Source: Mesorhabditis belari
Lineage: Eukaryota; Nematoda; Chromadorea; Rhabditida; Rhabditidae
Direction of reading: 5' to 3'
NCBI GenBank assembly: GCA_958450365.1
Contig: CAUEEP010000901.1
Span: 558,001-622,000 of the forward strand
Length of the DNA: 64,000 nucleotides
The notes below the pieces were generated by a model. The model did not search any database and was not told the origin of the DNA. It saw only the letters and a program-made list of their open reading frames with translations. Positions within the stretch are counted from its first letter, which is position 1, and each line of letters starts with the position of its first letter. Of the stretch, positions 42,120 through 52,179 are shown one piece after another. The position numbers and the translations under genes were made by a program.

Positions 42120-43510
42120 TAGATTTTCGACTTATTTATTACTTATAACTTCACTTATTAACGACTGAGTAAATTTCGATCACTTCTGAGCTGTAGTTTT
42201 TTTCTTTTTTTTTTTTGTAAAAGCTCATTGAAGAAACTAATAACACTGTTGTTTATTAATTGGTATAACAAAAAGAGGAAATCTGTTAGAGAATTTACTT
42301 TTTATCTAAATAATAACTCGCAATTCTATGTATGCTAGATGCTTCAAATATACAATTACACGTTTTTATTTGTGAAAACTTTTTACTTCTTATTTATTTG
42401 CGTTTATATTCAGAATTACAGACTTGATCCTTTTTTTTTTTCTTGTGGTCTTGCAGTGGAAGTAGTGGCTAACAAATGAACAAATGTTCGGACAATGAAG
42501 AATTGACAGAGGTAGCTTTTGATTTCGACAATTTGGTGAAACGCCGCAAAAGTTAAGCAAAAAAATCGTCGCTGCTAATGATTTTTCACATCATAAATGC
42601 TAAGAAAGTCGGAATTGATCCCCATGAATTGATTGTGTTTGTCGTGACGAACTCGTGATCGAGATCACCACGGATGGAAATGGCCAGCTAGGCCAGCTAG
42701 GCCAGCTGGAAATGTAGACGAACGCCTATTGTGCGAGATTTAATATGCGTCGCTATCCGTTCAACTCCATTGTGTGCAAGACGAGACCAACGCCAAAGTT
42801 CCGTATAAAAGCAATGTGAATGAGCTGCCGAGGTGTGCCGTGGAGTCGTCTCTACTCTCCCAATCCCAAACCACTGGACCAACTATTATTGCTGTAATAA
42901 AGATTATATCTAAACCAACAATAATCACTACAGTGTTTATGTGAATAGAATGAAAAAGTATTTTTTTGCAAACAATTTTGCATAGTGTCAAGGGTTCTTT
43001 TACTCTCATTTTTGAGCCTGCAACAATGAACTATTTCTTTTCCATTCAAAGATCAAATTACATAAAGATTGAGCAATAAATCGATCACACGGTAGTCTAT
43101 TTTTTGAGTGTTTCCCCAAATCGTTGGCCCATGGCCCCAGCAACTTCGTCGACTTTGGCCCTAAATTTTTCCGCTCAAAGCAAAGCATATAGCATAATAT
43201 TCTGTTCATTAAAAAGCTATAAATCGATCTTCGTCATACGTCAGATGACAATTACAAAAACAACAAATTAGACTGGTAAATGAAGCAGAATTTAGACTTG
43301 TAACTAACAAGATTTCAAAGAGCTCACCCATTTCGGAAGAAATAAAATGTGGGCATTGCTCGAACGCCAAGAACTTGGGAGAGTTCTGTTTGAAAAATGA
43401 TGAACGTTTTTCTAAACAAAGCACACCTTGCGCCTCATCGATATCGATCTTCACAAAAACGCTGTTCGGTGTGCTTTCAGCTAACCTCGCGAAGCTAACC
43501 TATTATAAAA
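42120..43510. other. No gene supported
   Basis: About 1.4 kb. A stretch at 42680-42905 has a TATA-like GTATAAAAGC, a CT-rich initiator-like region and AATAAAG, which could be a solo LTR or a promoter, but no paired copy is present. Frames at 43210-43450 lack splice support. Confidence 0.35.
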
Positions 43511-43637
43511 TTGCGACTACGCGAGAATCCAACACACGCGACAAATAAAGAATGAAGCAGAGAAAGCGCACAACGCGACTACAACAGTATCATTGCATGC
43601 TATCCTAAAATTCCCTTTTAGAATAGATCAATTTGTA
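43511..43637 (+). repeat. Repeat TTGCGACTACGCGAG, copy 1
   Basis: TTGCGACTACGCGAGAATCC through TAGAATAGATCAATTTGTA. Copies at 44498-44580 (internally deleted) and 45575-45711. The same opening words occur inside the 32.2 and 44.6 kb MITEs (TTTTGCGACTACGCGA). The family is unknown. Confidence 0.75.
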
Positions 43638-44162
43638 GCAGTCGAGCAGAAAACTTTGGAGTTCATGGTCACTAAAACATTCGTAACGATCTTCAAATGC
43701 CTTTGTTGTGATTGCGGAGAGGGAGATTAATGTTGTTCTGATAGATTTTCATTATGTCCCTCTCATAGAAGCTTATTCGACAAAAACTGTTCCTGGAAAC
43801 ATTGGAATTCTTTCCTTGAACTTTGTGCTCAGTAAAGTATTAGCAATAAATGACAAATAAAATACTGTATCGATATTTCTTTTTGTGAAAGCTGAATTCG
43901 ATCCGAACCAAAGCCATGTATTCGATCGTTCATGAACTTTTTATTTGGATGCAATCTGCTGAGGCATAAATCTTTTGCTGTACACACTGAAATGCATTCC
44001 GATACCATTTCTCTATCAATTTGCATTTAAATTTCTCTCCCCTTTCTGCGTAAATAATCGAATCTTTTACTGTTGCTGATATGATGATCAAATGGTTGAC
44101 GACACAACAGTTATTTCGTTTCCGCGTTTCGTGAGGCTGAAATTTTGATGATTATGCAGCTT

Positions 44163-47100
44163 CTAATGAAAATACGCGATTATTCTTCTAATCGAAGTGT
44201 CACAATATTTTCGATATGGTTGAATGAGAGCGATGATGAGAATCGATGTGAGCTTTCCATGTAACATACCAAAAAACAGCATAATGTTGAGATATTCTGA
44301 TATAAAGGAATTAAAAAAAAGATGATACACGAATGGAATACAATATATACAATTTTAGGATAGCAATATGCAAATGATACTGTGTGCGCTTTCTCTGATT
44401 GATTCAAGACGGAATTTATATCATTTATTCTGTTAGTTAAATCACTATCAAAAAGAGAGAACAAGGGGGAAATGGCAAAAAGGAGCCGAGTGGAAAATTG
44501 CGACTACGCGAGAATCCAATTGACGCGACAAAAAGACAGTGCCTTTTAGAATAGATCAATTTGTATTTAATCCAACATCTTCCTCCTTAAAAGAATAAAT
44601 AGGGGAACAAACATTAACATACCGTAAATCGTGTAATAGTACCCCACCGCCCTCGTACATTCGCGTAGTCGCAAAAGTTTTTTAGTATTTATTTTTTTGC
44701 AAAGCACCTGTACTTTCAAAAAATGCGTCTTTGGTATCAAAAAATAGCTGAAATTCAGCGCTATTTTTTGATACCCAAGCGAGCATTGTAGCATAAACCA
44801 GTGTCGAGAAAAACTCGTTCAAAGCTAGACTACGCAACACTCCGCACCGTCATTATGGGAGTGGGGTACTATTACAGTATTTACGATAATTTCATTTTCA
44901 TCATAATCGAAAATACAGGAATGCCACTCGTGCACGGTTTGCGGTGACTCAGCCGCCTATGCGCACTACGGAGTTCTCTCGTGTGAGGGGTGCAAGGGAT
45001 TTTTCAAAGCGCTTTTCTCGACACTGGTTTATGCTACAATGCGCGCTTTGGTATCAAAAAATAGCTGAAATTCAGCGCTATTTTTGATACCTAAGCGCAC
45101 ATTGTAGCATAAACCAGCGTCGAGAAAAACTCGTTCAAAGCTAGACTACGCAACACTCCGCACCGTCATTATGCGGGTGGGGTACTATTACAGTATTTAC
45201 GGTAGGTGAGTAACAACATTCAATAGTTCAATCCGTCATTTGGTGGCGATGAATCGATCAGATGAGCGTCGGTCTCGAGTCGAACGTCGAAGAGGTTGCG
45301 GTCATTGAGGGCAGTTCGGTGGCGACGGTGGATCAGTAACATCGGCTTGCTTGGGCTCATCGGCGACATCGGAAATGAGTGGAGGCTCATCGGGTTCTTC
45401 ACCATCAAGCAGCACTTGGGATCGATTTGGATTCGGTTGTAGGCTTCGACGGAGAGGAGGCTTCGGCAAGTCGAATTCATCTAACATTGTTTCGAAGTTC
45501 TCCAGGCAATGCCTGTGTCTCAATTGATTCGAATGTCTTTTCCACACCATTTTAAGTTGAACTTCGACATCGTATTGCGACTACGCGAGAATCCAACTCA
45601 CGCGACAAATAAAGAATGAAGCAGAGAAAGCGTACACGCGACTACACCAGTATCATTGCATGCTATCCTAAAATCGCCTTTTAGAATAGATGAATTTGTA
45701 TTTGATCCAACATATACTATGCACTTGAATATGTACATAATTTAGCAACTAGACGAGTAGGTAGATGAGTGTTTGATTATCGTATTTCATAACTTTTCTC
45801 GAATTTGACGGATAACCCCAAATCCTACTCTCATCTTGTTTTCATACCTTTTCTGATACTAGAACTAATGGCATTTCGGGTCGAATTGAACTTATTTATC
45901 AATATATCCAATGATCGAACCGAAAAGTTGCGAAACCGCTGTGTTTCTGCTCGATTTGACACGACGGTAAACGAAATAAGTGACGGCTAAAACACCAAAA
46001 CTCACCTTGTGATATTCGTATTCCCATATAACCCAAAGAATTGACAACCAGCGGACCGGCGATGGTTAACGACGGGACTCCGACCTGAACAACACGCAAT
46101 TTCTTTCATTATATGGTACAACGAATTACCAAAAGCATGAATAAACTCACCCAAAGTTTATCTTGATGAAAAGACTATAAATCGCTGCATCTATCGTAAA
46201 TACAAGGTGGGGGAAAATTATGGAAAGAACTTTAAATTCGTTTTTTAATCATGTTTTTTTTTTCACTTTATTTTGCTTTCTTTTGTCGTTTTTCTTTAGT
46301 AAATAATCAATTTTAGGTATGCAATCAAAAGAGGATCTTCCACTCTTCCGCCAGCTACCATTACCCTTCGCAATAATAATGGAAAATATTTGTAATGATT
46401 GATGGTTTCGTTTTCAATAAATGCCTAAATGCCATGTTCGCAGAAGCCGATGACAAAGATTTCGTACAAATTTAGTGAAAAATTTTTATTCGTAATCGGC
46501 TAACCGTTTACGGGCGATTCGTTAGCGACTAGCGAAAAATTTCATTCGTTAACAACTAGCCGTTAACGAATGATTCGTTAGCGGCTGAATTTCGTAAACG
46601 GCTACGACATATATATCATTTAAAATACCTAAAATTAAACACTTTAACACTTTTCAAGCAATCATTAGCATAGCAATCATTATCTATTGGGTTGGTGAAT
46701 TGAAAACTGCGGGCTATTGTCATATGTGACAGTTTGAGCACTTTCTTCAAAAGAAACCCATTTTGGTGTCAATGGAAAAGTTGTAGAGAATCGAAAATCA
46801 AGCTTATATTCAAATTTTCAGAACGATTCAAAAAATGGTTTTCAAGAAATGCCAAATTTACGAATTTTCACAAAACTTGCATTTTAAGCAAAACTACTAA
46901 GTGTATCCTTTTGGAAATTTGGTTATAAGCCTAATTTTTGATTCTCTACAACTTTTCTATTGACACCAAAATGGGTTTCTTTTGAAGAAAGTGCTCAAAT
47001 GCTCAAACTGGGACATCCCCAGTCCTCCATTTTTGAGTCTCACACTTGTCTCACACACAAACCAAAATCCTACCACGAAAGAGGAATCCGCAAATTGCCT

Positions 47101-48998
47101 GTAAAATGGGCAGAAGTCGTCAATAATAATGGAAATTATTTGGAATGAATTCATGGTTTTATGTTGAATAAATTTTAGTTCAAAGTCTCCGGCAGTTTTC
47201 AATTCACCAGCCTAATAGTTGTGGAATTTCAGAGAACTTTTCGAGAGGCTTCAAAATTGGCAAAAGCAGACACAATCGCATAAAAGATCACAGAAAAGTC
47301 TTCACCTGAATAAACAAAGCGTTGATGAATCGTCTATTCATCGCTCTCGTCTTCTCACTCATATACGTGTTTTTCAGGAAATAAAACATTTGCCAAATCA
47401 TGATTGTTCCCTGTAAACTCAATTTTGTAATACTTATTGATTTTTGATCGTTTTCAGATGTTAAAAGAAATACGTTGAATATAAAGCATTGCTTACCGCT
47501 GATACATTTTCAATGACGACTGCGATGCCGACAAAAGTAATCACGTCACCACATTGAATCTTCACATATGGAGGAGCCAATAAAGCTCCTAAATTCCCGA
47601 TCCACGCATTCTCGTCAAATTGAAGCCACATCAAATCGGGATATTGCTAAAGTTTTTTGCTGAGAAAGATTCAAGTAGTTTTTACATTTCATATTATTTC
47701 TGTTTTATTTCATCGATCTCGATTTGTTCTACCTTCTTTTACTCTACTCTCTCTACTCTACTCTCTCTACTCTACTCTCTCTACTCTACTCTCCCTACTC
47801 TACTCCCTCTACTCTACTCTCCCTACTCTACTCTCTCTACTCTACTCTCTCTACTCTACTCTCTCTACTCTACTCTCTCTACTCTACTCTCTCTACTCTA
47901 CTCTCTCTACTCTACTCTCTCTACTCTACTCTCTCTACTCTACTCTCTCTACTCTACTCTCTCTACTCTACTCTCTCTACTCTACTCTCTCTACTCTACT
48001 CTCTCTACTCTACTCTCTCTACTCTACTCTCTCTACTCTACTCGACTATTCTACAATATTCATACAATATTGAAGGGAAAAACAAACCTCGATAATGTGT
48101 GGCAATCCACTTGCATTCGGTGGATGCTCGAGCGGACCCGCAACTATCACCCACGTTATCATACCGCCATAGAAAATCACATTCGAAATTAGAAACAACG
48201 CCCAAAAGGACCATCGAAAACTGAAGATTTCAACACAATGCTCGAGAAGATAATTCCCGCATTTGCATTGTAAAATCAAATCAAACATGAACCAGTAAAA
48301 ATTCAAATTGCGGACCAGGCTTCGATCCTTCGTAAAGCGACTTTTAAATGGAGCCTTCTATTCAAAGTTTCACTCTATTAGGTTGGCAAATAATGAAATG
48401 CGCGTTTTTGGTGATAACTTGTTTATTAGTAAAGAAAATATCCAATGTCTTGTTGAAAAAAGCATTCAAAGTGTCCAATTTTTCTTGCTCTTTAGATTAT
48501 TTGGCAAGTTGAATTCCCCATAACATACCGTGCCCAATGCCCGCTTGGTAACATTATTTGATGTCGATAGAGAAAACAGAGGATCGTCCCGAGAATGATT
48601 CCAAATGCGCATGCGATTGAAAGTGCCTGAATTTTCTCTTTTCTTATCTTATATCTCTTCACAAACATAAAGAATATTTGCATTAAGATGAAACACTTCA
48701 CACAAGATCCCGTAACATCGACAAGCAAGAGCGGGTGTATAAAGTTCGGGGACGAAACCGTGAAACACCAAATCGAGAGCCATTGAAAAGATCTATTTTG
48801 AATTTTCTATGAACTAATTTATTTTAATTTTCAAATTCACCATACCAACATCACCATGAGGCAATATTTATATATTTTCATCTCTTTAGGACTAGCGATT
48901 ATCATAATATACACAGTGAGCACACCAACAATCACTTCCATATAACCCATTAGTGAGGAGACACGAACATATAAATGCGGATATGAAGGTGCGGGCAT
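44163..48998 (-). CDS. Serpentine chemoreceptor A, Sri/Srh-like, 325 aa
   Basis: Eight exons in phase (high to low): 48998-48846, 48792-48667, 48626-48529, 48220-48088, 47646-47497, 47410-47306, 46084-46006, 44296-44163 (TAG). MPAPSYPHL opens the protein. Helix 2 contains [20 protein letters not shown]; helix 3 ends LCFLYRHQ (113-116), the receptor-family motif; the second extracellular loop has EHPPNASG with an N-glycosylation sequon (Asn about 161) and [29 protein letters not shown] precedes helix 6, and [19 protein letters not shown] is helix 7 and the start of the tail. This order is characteristic of Sri/Srh receptors. The second intron is only 40 bp. Introns 3, 5 and 6 carry a satellite, a mariner MITE, and retroelement plus nuclear-receptor fragments. 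Paralogue of gene B, 3.2 kb away head to head. No disabling change seen. Confidence 0.9.
44498..44580 (+). repeat. Repeat TTGCGACTACGCGAG, copy 2
   Basis: Shortened copy; the middle is missing between ACGCGACAAA and CCTTTTAGAATAG. In intron 6 of gene A. Confidence 0.7.
44620..44887. mobile_element. MITE, TACCGTAAAT family, 268 bp
   Basis: Left tip TACCGTAAATCGTGTAATAG, right tip CTATTACAGTATTTACGATA. The interior shares CGTAGTCTAGCTTTGAACG (as its complement) and the CAAAAAATAGCTGAAATTCAG hairpin with 32236-32505. It lies directly before the orphan zinc-finger exon. Confidence 0.8.
44919..45010 (+). pseudogene. Orphan nuclear-hormone-receptor zinc-finger exon
   Basis: After an acceptor-like AAATACAG the plus strand codes [20 protein letters not shown] and CKGFFK: the first zinc finger of a nuclear receptor DNA-binding domain, with all four cysteines, HYG and the P box. 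The exon is cut off within the codon after GFFK by a truncated MITE (45009-45204), and another MITE abuts upstream. No second finger, linker or ligand-binding domain is nearby. It lies antisense in intron 6 of gene A and is probably a stranded exon fragment. Confidence 0.85.
45009..45204. mobile_element. Left-truncated MITE, TACCGTAAAT family
   Basis: Starts at CGCTTTTCTCGACACTGG, internal to the family consensus, and ends with the normal right tip GGTACTATTACAGTATTTAC. The missing left end coincides with the broken zinc-finger exon. Confidence 0.8.
45221..45575 (-). pseudogene. Gypsy-type retrotransposon integrase C-terminal fragment
   Basis: The minus-strand open frame starts with [19 protein letters not shown], the end of the integrase of Ty3/gypsy-type elements (W.RH.NQLR), followed by an acidic, proline-rich tail ([10 protein letters not shown]) to a stop near 45223. 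No reverse transcriptase or LTR pair is present. It lies in intron 6 of gene A, same strand. Confidence 0.65.
45575..45711 (+). repeat. Repeat TTGCGACTACGCGAG, copy 3
   Basis: Begins exactly where the retrotransposon frame begins, so the repeat may be part of that element. Confidence 0.7.
46440..46625 (+). repeat. Short inverted and direct repeats, TCGTAAACGGCTACGA
   Basis: Alternating ATTCGTTAGCGACTAG and AACTAGCCGTTAACGAA words, ending TAAACGGCTACGACATATAT. The last phrase recurs at 49795-49820, and a related one (ATCGGCTACGAAATATATAT) at 32090. Possibly the end of a repeat family. Confidence 0.6.
46687..47215. mobile_element. Mariner MITE (TTGGGTTGGTGAATTG family), 529 bp, in intron 5 of gene A
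   Basis: TA-flanked, same structure as 6380-6898: palindromic core plus the transposase tail [18 protein letters not shown] on the plus strand. The right tip is altered (TTCACCAGCCTAA). Confidence 0.85.
47735..48045 (+). repeat. 14-bp satellite (CTACTCTACTCTCT)n in intron 3 of gene A
   Basis: About 22 units, highly uniform. It opens all three plus-strand frames; not coding. Confidence 0.95.
48378..48525. mobile_element. Mariner left-end fragment in a gene A intron
   Basis: TTAGGTTGGCAAATAATGAAATGCGCG is a mariner tip after TA. No right end follows before the exon at 48529, so the element is truncated within about 150 bp. Confidence 0.55.
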
Positions 48999-49215
48999 TG
49001 TGAAGGATGAGAATGAGAATGAGAATGAGAATGAGAATGAGAATGAGAATGAGAATAAGAATGAGAATAAGAATGAGAATGAGAATGAGAATAAGAATGA
49101 GAATGAGAATCTGATGATAGAACATTGAGTTATTGGCGGTAACCCAAGAGACGAAAACAGATGAAACAGGTGAAAATTTATAAGCAGATGAAAAGTGAAA
49201 TTAAGTCGAGAGACT
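48999..49215 (-). promoter_or_regulatory. Upstream region of gene A with GAGAAT hexamer array
   Basis: A run of about 16 GAGAAT (with some AAGAAT) units ends about 10 bp before the ATG. It is preceded by CTGATGATAGAACATTGA(G), CGGTAACCCAAGAGACGAAA and CAGATGAAACAGGTGAAAA. The same order occurs upstream of gene B with only about four hexamers, so the whole block was duplicated with the gene and the microsatellite then changed length. Confidence 0.7.
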
Positions 49216-49570
49216 CTAGAAGGAGAACCTAGAAGGAGAATTTCTAGAAGCACCCTGAACTAAACCTCAGCAATAGGATAGTGTGAGAGTGATCGCGGAA
49301 ACGTGGTGGAGTGGGGAAATTATAGAGTGGGAGTTCGAGTAGACCTCAATCCAATTCTCAACTCACTCTCTTGAATTACTAAAAACAGCAGAAAAGACAC
49401 GAGAATAGCTAGAAGCGATTTGATTTTCAACTTTTCAACAACATTTTCAGACGCTTTTGCTCCACGTTTGTTGAAAATACCTGGTTTTGTTAATCATTCA
49501 AGCGGAGCGTACAAGTCTATCCACGTCTAGATTAAGGCAAATTTAAGGGAAAGCACGCTAACAATTCGCA
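49216..49570. other. No gene seen
   Basis: About 350 bp between the gene A upstream block and the repeat at 49.58 kb; no exon or repeat recognised. Confidence 0.4.
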
Positions 49571-49574
49571 ATAC

Positions 49575-49802
49575 GGAGCAAGTTAGTTTTGATATTTATT
49601 ATAAATGTTATTATGCTATGTGAAATTTTATAAATTTTATTTCACTTGTTATGATTAGTTTGTTGATTTGCGTTTTGCATAAATAGAATTGAAATCAAAA
49701 ACACGGTAAACTGAGTTGAATCGAGCCGTATTTGCATAAGCATAGCCATAGATAAATTGGAATACAGTTGAATTTTGCATTTAAACATTTCATTCGTAAA
49801 CG
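49575..49802 (+). repeat. Duplicated segment with empty MITE site
   Basis: GTTAGTTTTGATATTTATTA through TTTAAACATTTCATTCGTA matches 56829-57562, where a 508-bp MITE interrupts it. Here the site reads GCATAAATAGAATTGAAATC, uninterrupted. Confidence 0.85.
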
Positions 49803-49954
49803 GCTACGACATATATATGAGTTTTTTCTTTTCTTCCCTATATTTAGGGCGTAAGGGGGTTGTGCTTGTGTATTGTTTGTACCACATGATTCGTGTGGTG
49901 AATAAATATATTTTCCAAAAAGAAAACCAATGCCCGTAGCCAGTTTGTTACGAG

Positions 49955-50350
49955 TGTATTCAAAGCTCATCAAAAAAACAAGTCTAATGTAGAGCTGTTT
50001 CCTTGATAATAGGCCAATTTACTCACCGTTATAAACAGAATATATCTGAATGGCCTCTCGATCTTCTGTTGCTCATATCTCGAATAGTTGAGAGTAGCAT
50101 AGAAACCAATAAATTAGAGCTCAAAGTTAGATTGCCCATGGGGAAAAGGGGCGGAGCGTGTATCAAATGTTTGATAACCTGGCCAGTATGTTATGAGTGT
50201 ATTCAAAGCTCATTAAAGTCTAATGTAGAGCTGTTTCCTTGCTAATGACTTGTTAAGCCAATGTAGCCAATGTACTCACCGTTATAAACAAAATATATCT
50301 CAATGGCCTCTCGATATTCTGTTGCTCATATCTTGAATAGTTGAGAGTAG
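49955..50350 (-). repeat. Tandem duplication of a chemoreceptor exon end
   Basis: GAGTGTATTCAAAGCTCAT, GTCTAATGTAGAGCTGTTTC and CCGTTATAAACA(G/A)AATATATCT occur at 49957-50100 and again at 50197-50345. Each copy includes the coding end FYATLNYSRYEQQ(K/N)IERP and a donor. Confidence 0.8.
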
Positions 50351-50600
50351 CATAGAAACGTTCAACGCTCAAGATAATCGAGAGAACACACAATTGAAGA
50401 CATAATGAAAAGGGGATCATCTCGGCGAGTTCACATGAGAGATTCTGAATTCGATTGAATTACAGGATTGGGCAATTGAGCGACCCACGTTCTCGCTTGG
50501 ATCCTGGTGGAAATGAGATATGATAGATTCTCATTGAGGCTCGCAATAAGGAGTAAACTGAAGCAAGGATCACACAAAAAGTGAAATGCGTAGAGATCAC
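50275..50600 (-). pseudogene. Sra/Srab/Sre-like chemoreceptor fragment
   Basis: One exon at about 50425-50280 (minus) after TTCAG reads NLSCELAEMIPFSLCLQLCV then LSIILSVERFYATLNYSRYE, a helix 3 end with ER(F/Y).AT, typical of the Sra/Srab/Sre group. An upstream candidate exon (about 50590-50480) codes STHFTFCVILASVYSLLRAS, helix-2-like, but cannot be joined in phase. No other helices are found. The helix 3 exon end is repeated at 50027-50105. Probably a relict. Confidence 0.6.
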
Positions 50601-50947
50601 TCTAAAATATTTGAGGTTGAAGTTAAAATGCGACATTAGGGTACTTTAAGTCTCGCTACAGTATGTCGGTAGAAGGAATTCAGGCAAATAGGAAGAGTAT
50701 TTTTTGTTTCAAGCTAAACCAGCTAAATACACTTTATTTTACGGCATAATGTAGTGACTAGCCTACAGTACACCGCTACAATATACGGCTACAGATACAG
50801 ACAGTATCCAGCTACAGTATACTGACTACTTGTACTCTGGAGGCAATGGAATCGGTCTACAATAGAGCTAGTAAATTCATCTAAAAACCAAAACCAAGCC
50901 ACATTTTACAAGGCATAAGGCCCTACCCTGGCGGCAATGGCATACGT

Positions 50948-51021
50948 ATCGGTGTAGCTCATTGGTAAAGAGCGTTCGTCCGGTAGGCGAGAGGTCACGG
51001 GTTCAAATCCCGGCACCGACC
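50948..51021 (+). tRNA. tRNA-like gene with canonical cloverleaf (loop CCGGTAG)
   Basis: ATCGGTG/CACCGAC pairs in six of seven; the next copy has GTCGGTG, which would pair fully. The D arm GCTC/GAGC, anticodon arm TTCGT/GCGAG (with G-U) and T arm ACGGG/CCCGG (four of five) are all present. The A box TAGCTCATTGG and B box GGTTCAAATCC are perfect. Loop CCGGTAG places GGT at 34-36 (Thr codon ACC), but position 33 is C rather than U. It is the best tRNA candidate in the window. It may be transcribed; charging identity is unknown. Confidence 0.6.
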
Positions 51022-51423
51022 ACAAAAAGTGAAATGCGTGGAGATCACTCTGAAATGTTTACGGTTGATGTTACGACCTTGGAGATACTGTAAGTCTACA
51101 GTATGTCGGTGAAAGGTATTAAGGCAAAAAAGGTGAAAGGTATTAAGGCTGAGTATCTTTTGTGTCATTTGAAATGTAACCAAATCAGTCAGCCAGTTAA
51201 ACATTGTCGTTTACGGCATAATATAGTGGCTAGCCTACAGTACACCGCTACAATATACGGCTACAGATACAGACAGTCTCCAGCTACAGTATACTGACTA
51301 CTTGTACTCTGGAGGCAATGGGATCGGTCCACAATAGAGCTAGCTAGCTAAATTCATCTAAAAACCAAAACCAGGCCACATTTTACAAGGCATAAGGCCC
51401 TACCCTGGCCGCAATGGCATACG

Positions 51424-51500
51424 TGTCGGTGTAGCTCATTGGTAGAGCATTCGTTCGGTAAGCGAGCGTTAGGCGAGAGGTAGAGCGTTCGGTGTTTAAA
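51424..51500 (+). pseudogene. Rearranged second tRNA-like copy
   Basis: GTCGGTGTAGCTCATTGGTA followed by scrambled anticodon-arm words (GTAAGCGAGCG, TTAGGCGAGAGG, TAGAGCGTTCGG); the T arm is absent. Confidence 0.65.
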
Positions 51501-52029
51501 ATGTTTAATTTAGAAGCATTCTTTTTGTTTCTCTGGCTTGTTTCTCGCTTTTTCATTTAAGAATCGCACGATTTATATAAAGAAGTCGAAAAAAAATCCT
51601 TTGAATACTGAACAAAATTGCTGAACCAAGAATTTTGGCTCACTCAATGGCGCACTGACTTTATAAAATGGTTTCCTTGGATATCGGTTTGACTGTTTCA
51701 TTTGATCTTCTCAATTGATAATCGCATAATTGAACTTTTTCCTTGTGAAAAAGGGTATTAACGACTGTGACAGCGACAATCGACACCGCTTTCAATCATT
51801 TAACATCAATTTCACTCTTCACCTGCCTACTCTACACCTGTTTTTTCCCCATTTAATAGCTTCTCTCAAAGAAAGACCTTTGGAATTTTTGATTGAAAAG
51901 GAGAAACTTCTAACCGTAATTTCTCGTTTTTCAACAAATAACTTTAAAGTTTAAAGAACCTCTCGATTCAAGCGTCTCTTCGTGGCAATTCTCTACCCCC
52001 ATTTCGCATCACAATGTCCGCTCCCCAGA
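51501..52029. other. No gene seen
   Basis: About 530 bp between the tRNA-like units and the conserved upstream block of gene B. No exon is supported. Confidence 0.4.
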
Positions 52030-52179
52030 CTTTTCATCTGCTTACAAGTTTTCACCTGTTTCATCTGTTTTCGTTTCTTGGGTTACCGCCAATAATTCAA
52101 TGTTCTATCATCAGATTCTCTTCTCAACCATCTCATCGCATTTTTATTCTCATTCTCATACTCATTCTCGTCCTTCACA
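52030..52179 (+). promoter_or_regulatory. Upstream region of gene B, conserved with gene A
   Basis: TTTTCATCTGCTTACAAGTT, TTTCACCTGTTTCATCTG, TTTCTTGGGTTACCGCCAAT and TTCAATGTTCTATCATCAGA match the inverse of 49130-49200, followed by a short ATTCTC hexamer run and the ATG. Confidence 0.75.

Larger units (their letters stand above)
50573..51500 (+). repeat. Tandem duplication (about 450 bp x2) ending in tRNA-like sequences
   Basis: CAAAAAGTGAAATGCGT(A/G)GAG, CTACAGTATGTCGGT and TAGCCTACAGTACACCGCTA through GGCCCTACCCTGG are present at 50576-50947 and 51022-51424, each followed by a tRNA-like sequence. The first tRNA copy lies exactly at the unit junction. Confidence 0.85.

Noticed and set aside
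42680..42905. Solo LTR or promoter with TATA and AATAAA
   Set aside because: No second copy, no target duplication and no clear TG..CA ends; left as unassigned.
43209..43454. Possible zinc-knuckle exon (CGHCSNAKNLGEFC on the plus strand)
   Set aside because: Only two of the needed ligands are well spaced, and no flanking exons were found.
47620..48192. 190-codon plus-strand frame rich in Leu-Ser-Tyr-Thr
   Set aside because: Translation of the CTACTCTACTCTCT satellite inside intron 3 of the minus-strand gene A.
48492..48728. Single continuous minus-strand frame through helix 3 of gene A
   Set aside because: It reads through a 40-bp intron. The two-exon model keeps family-like sequence on both sides and matches the 41-bp intron of gene B.
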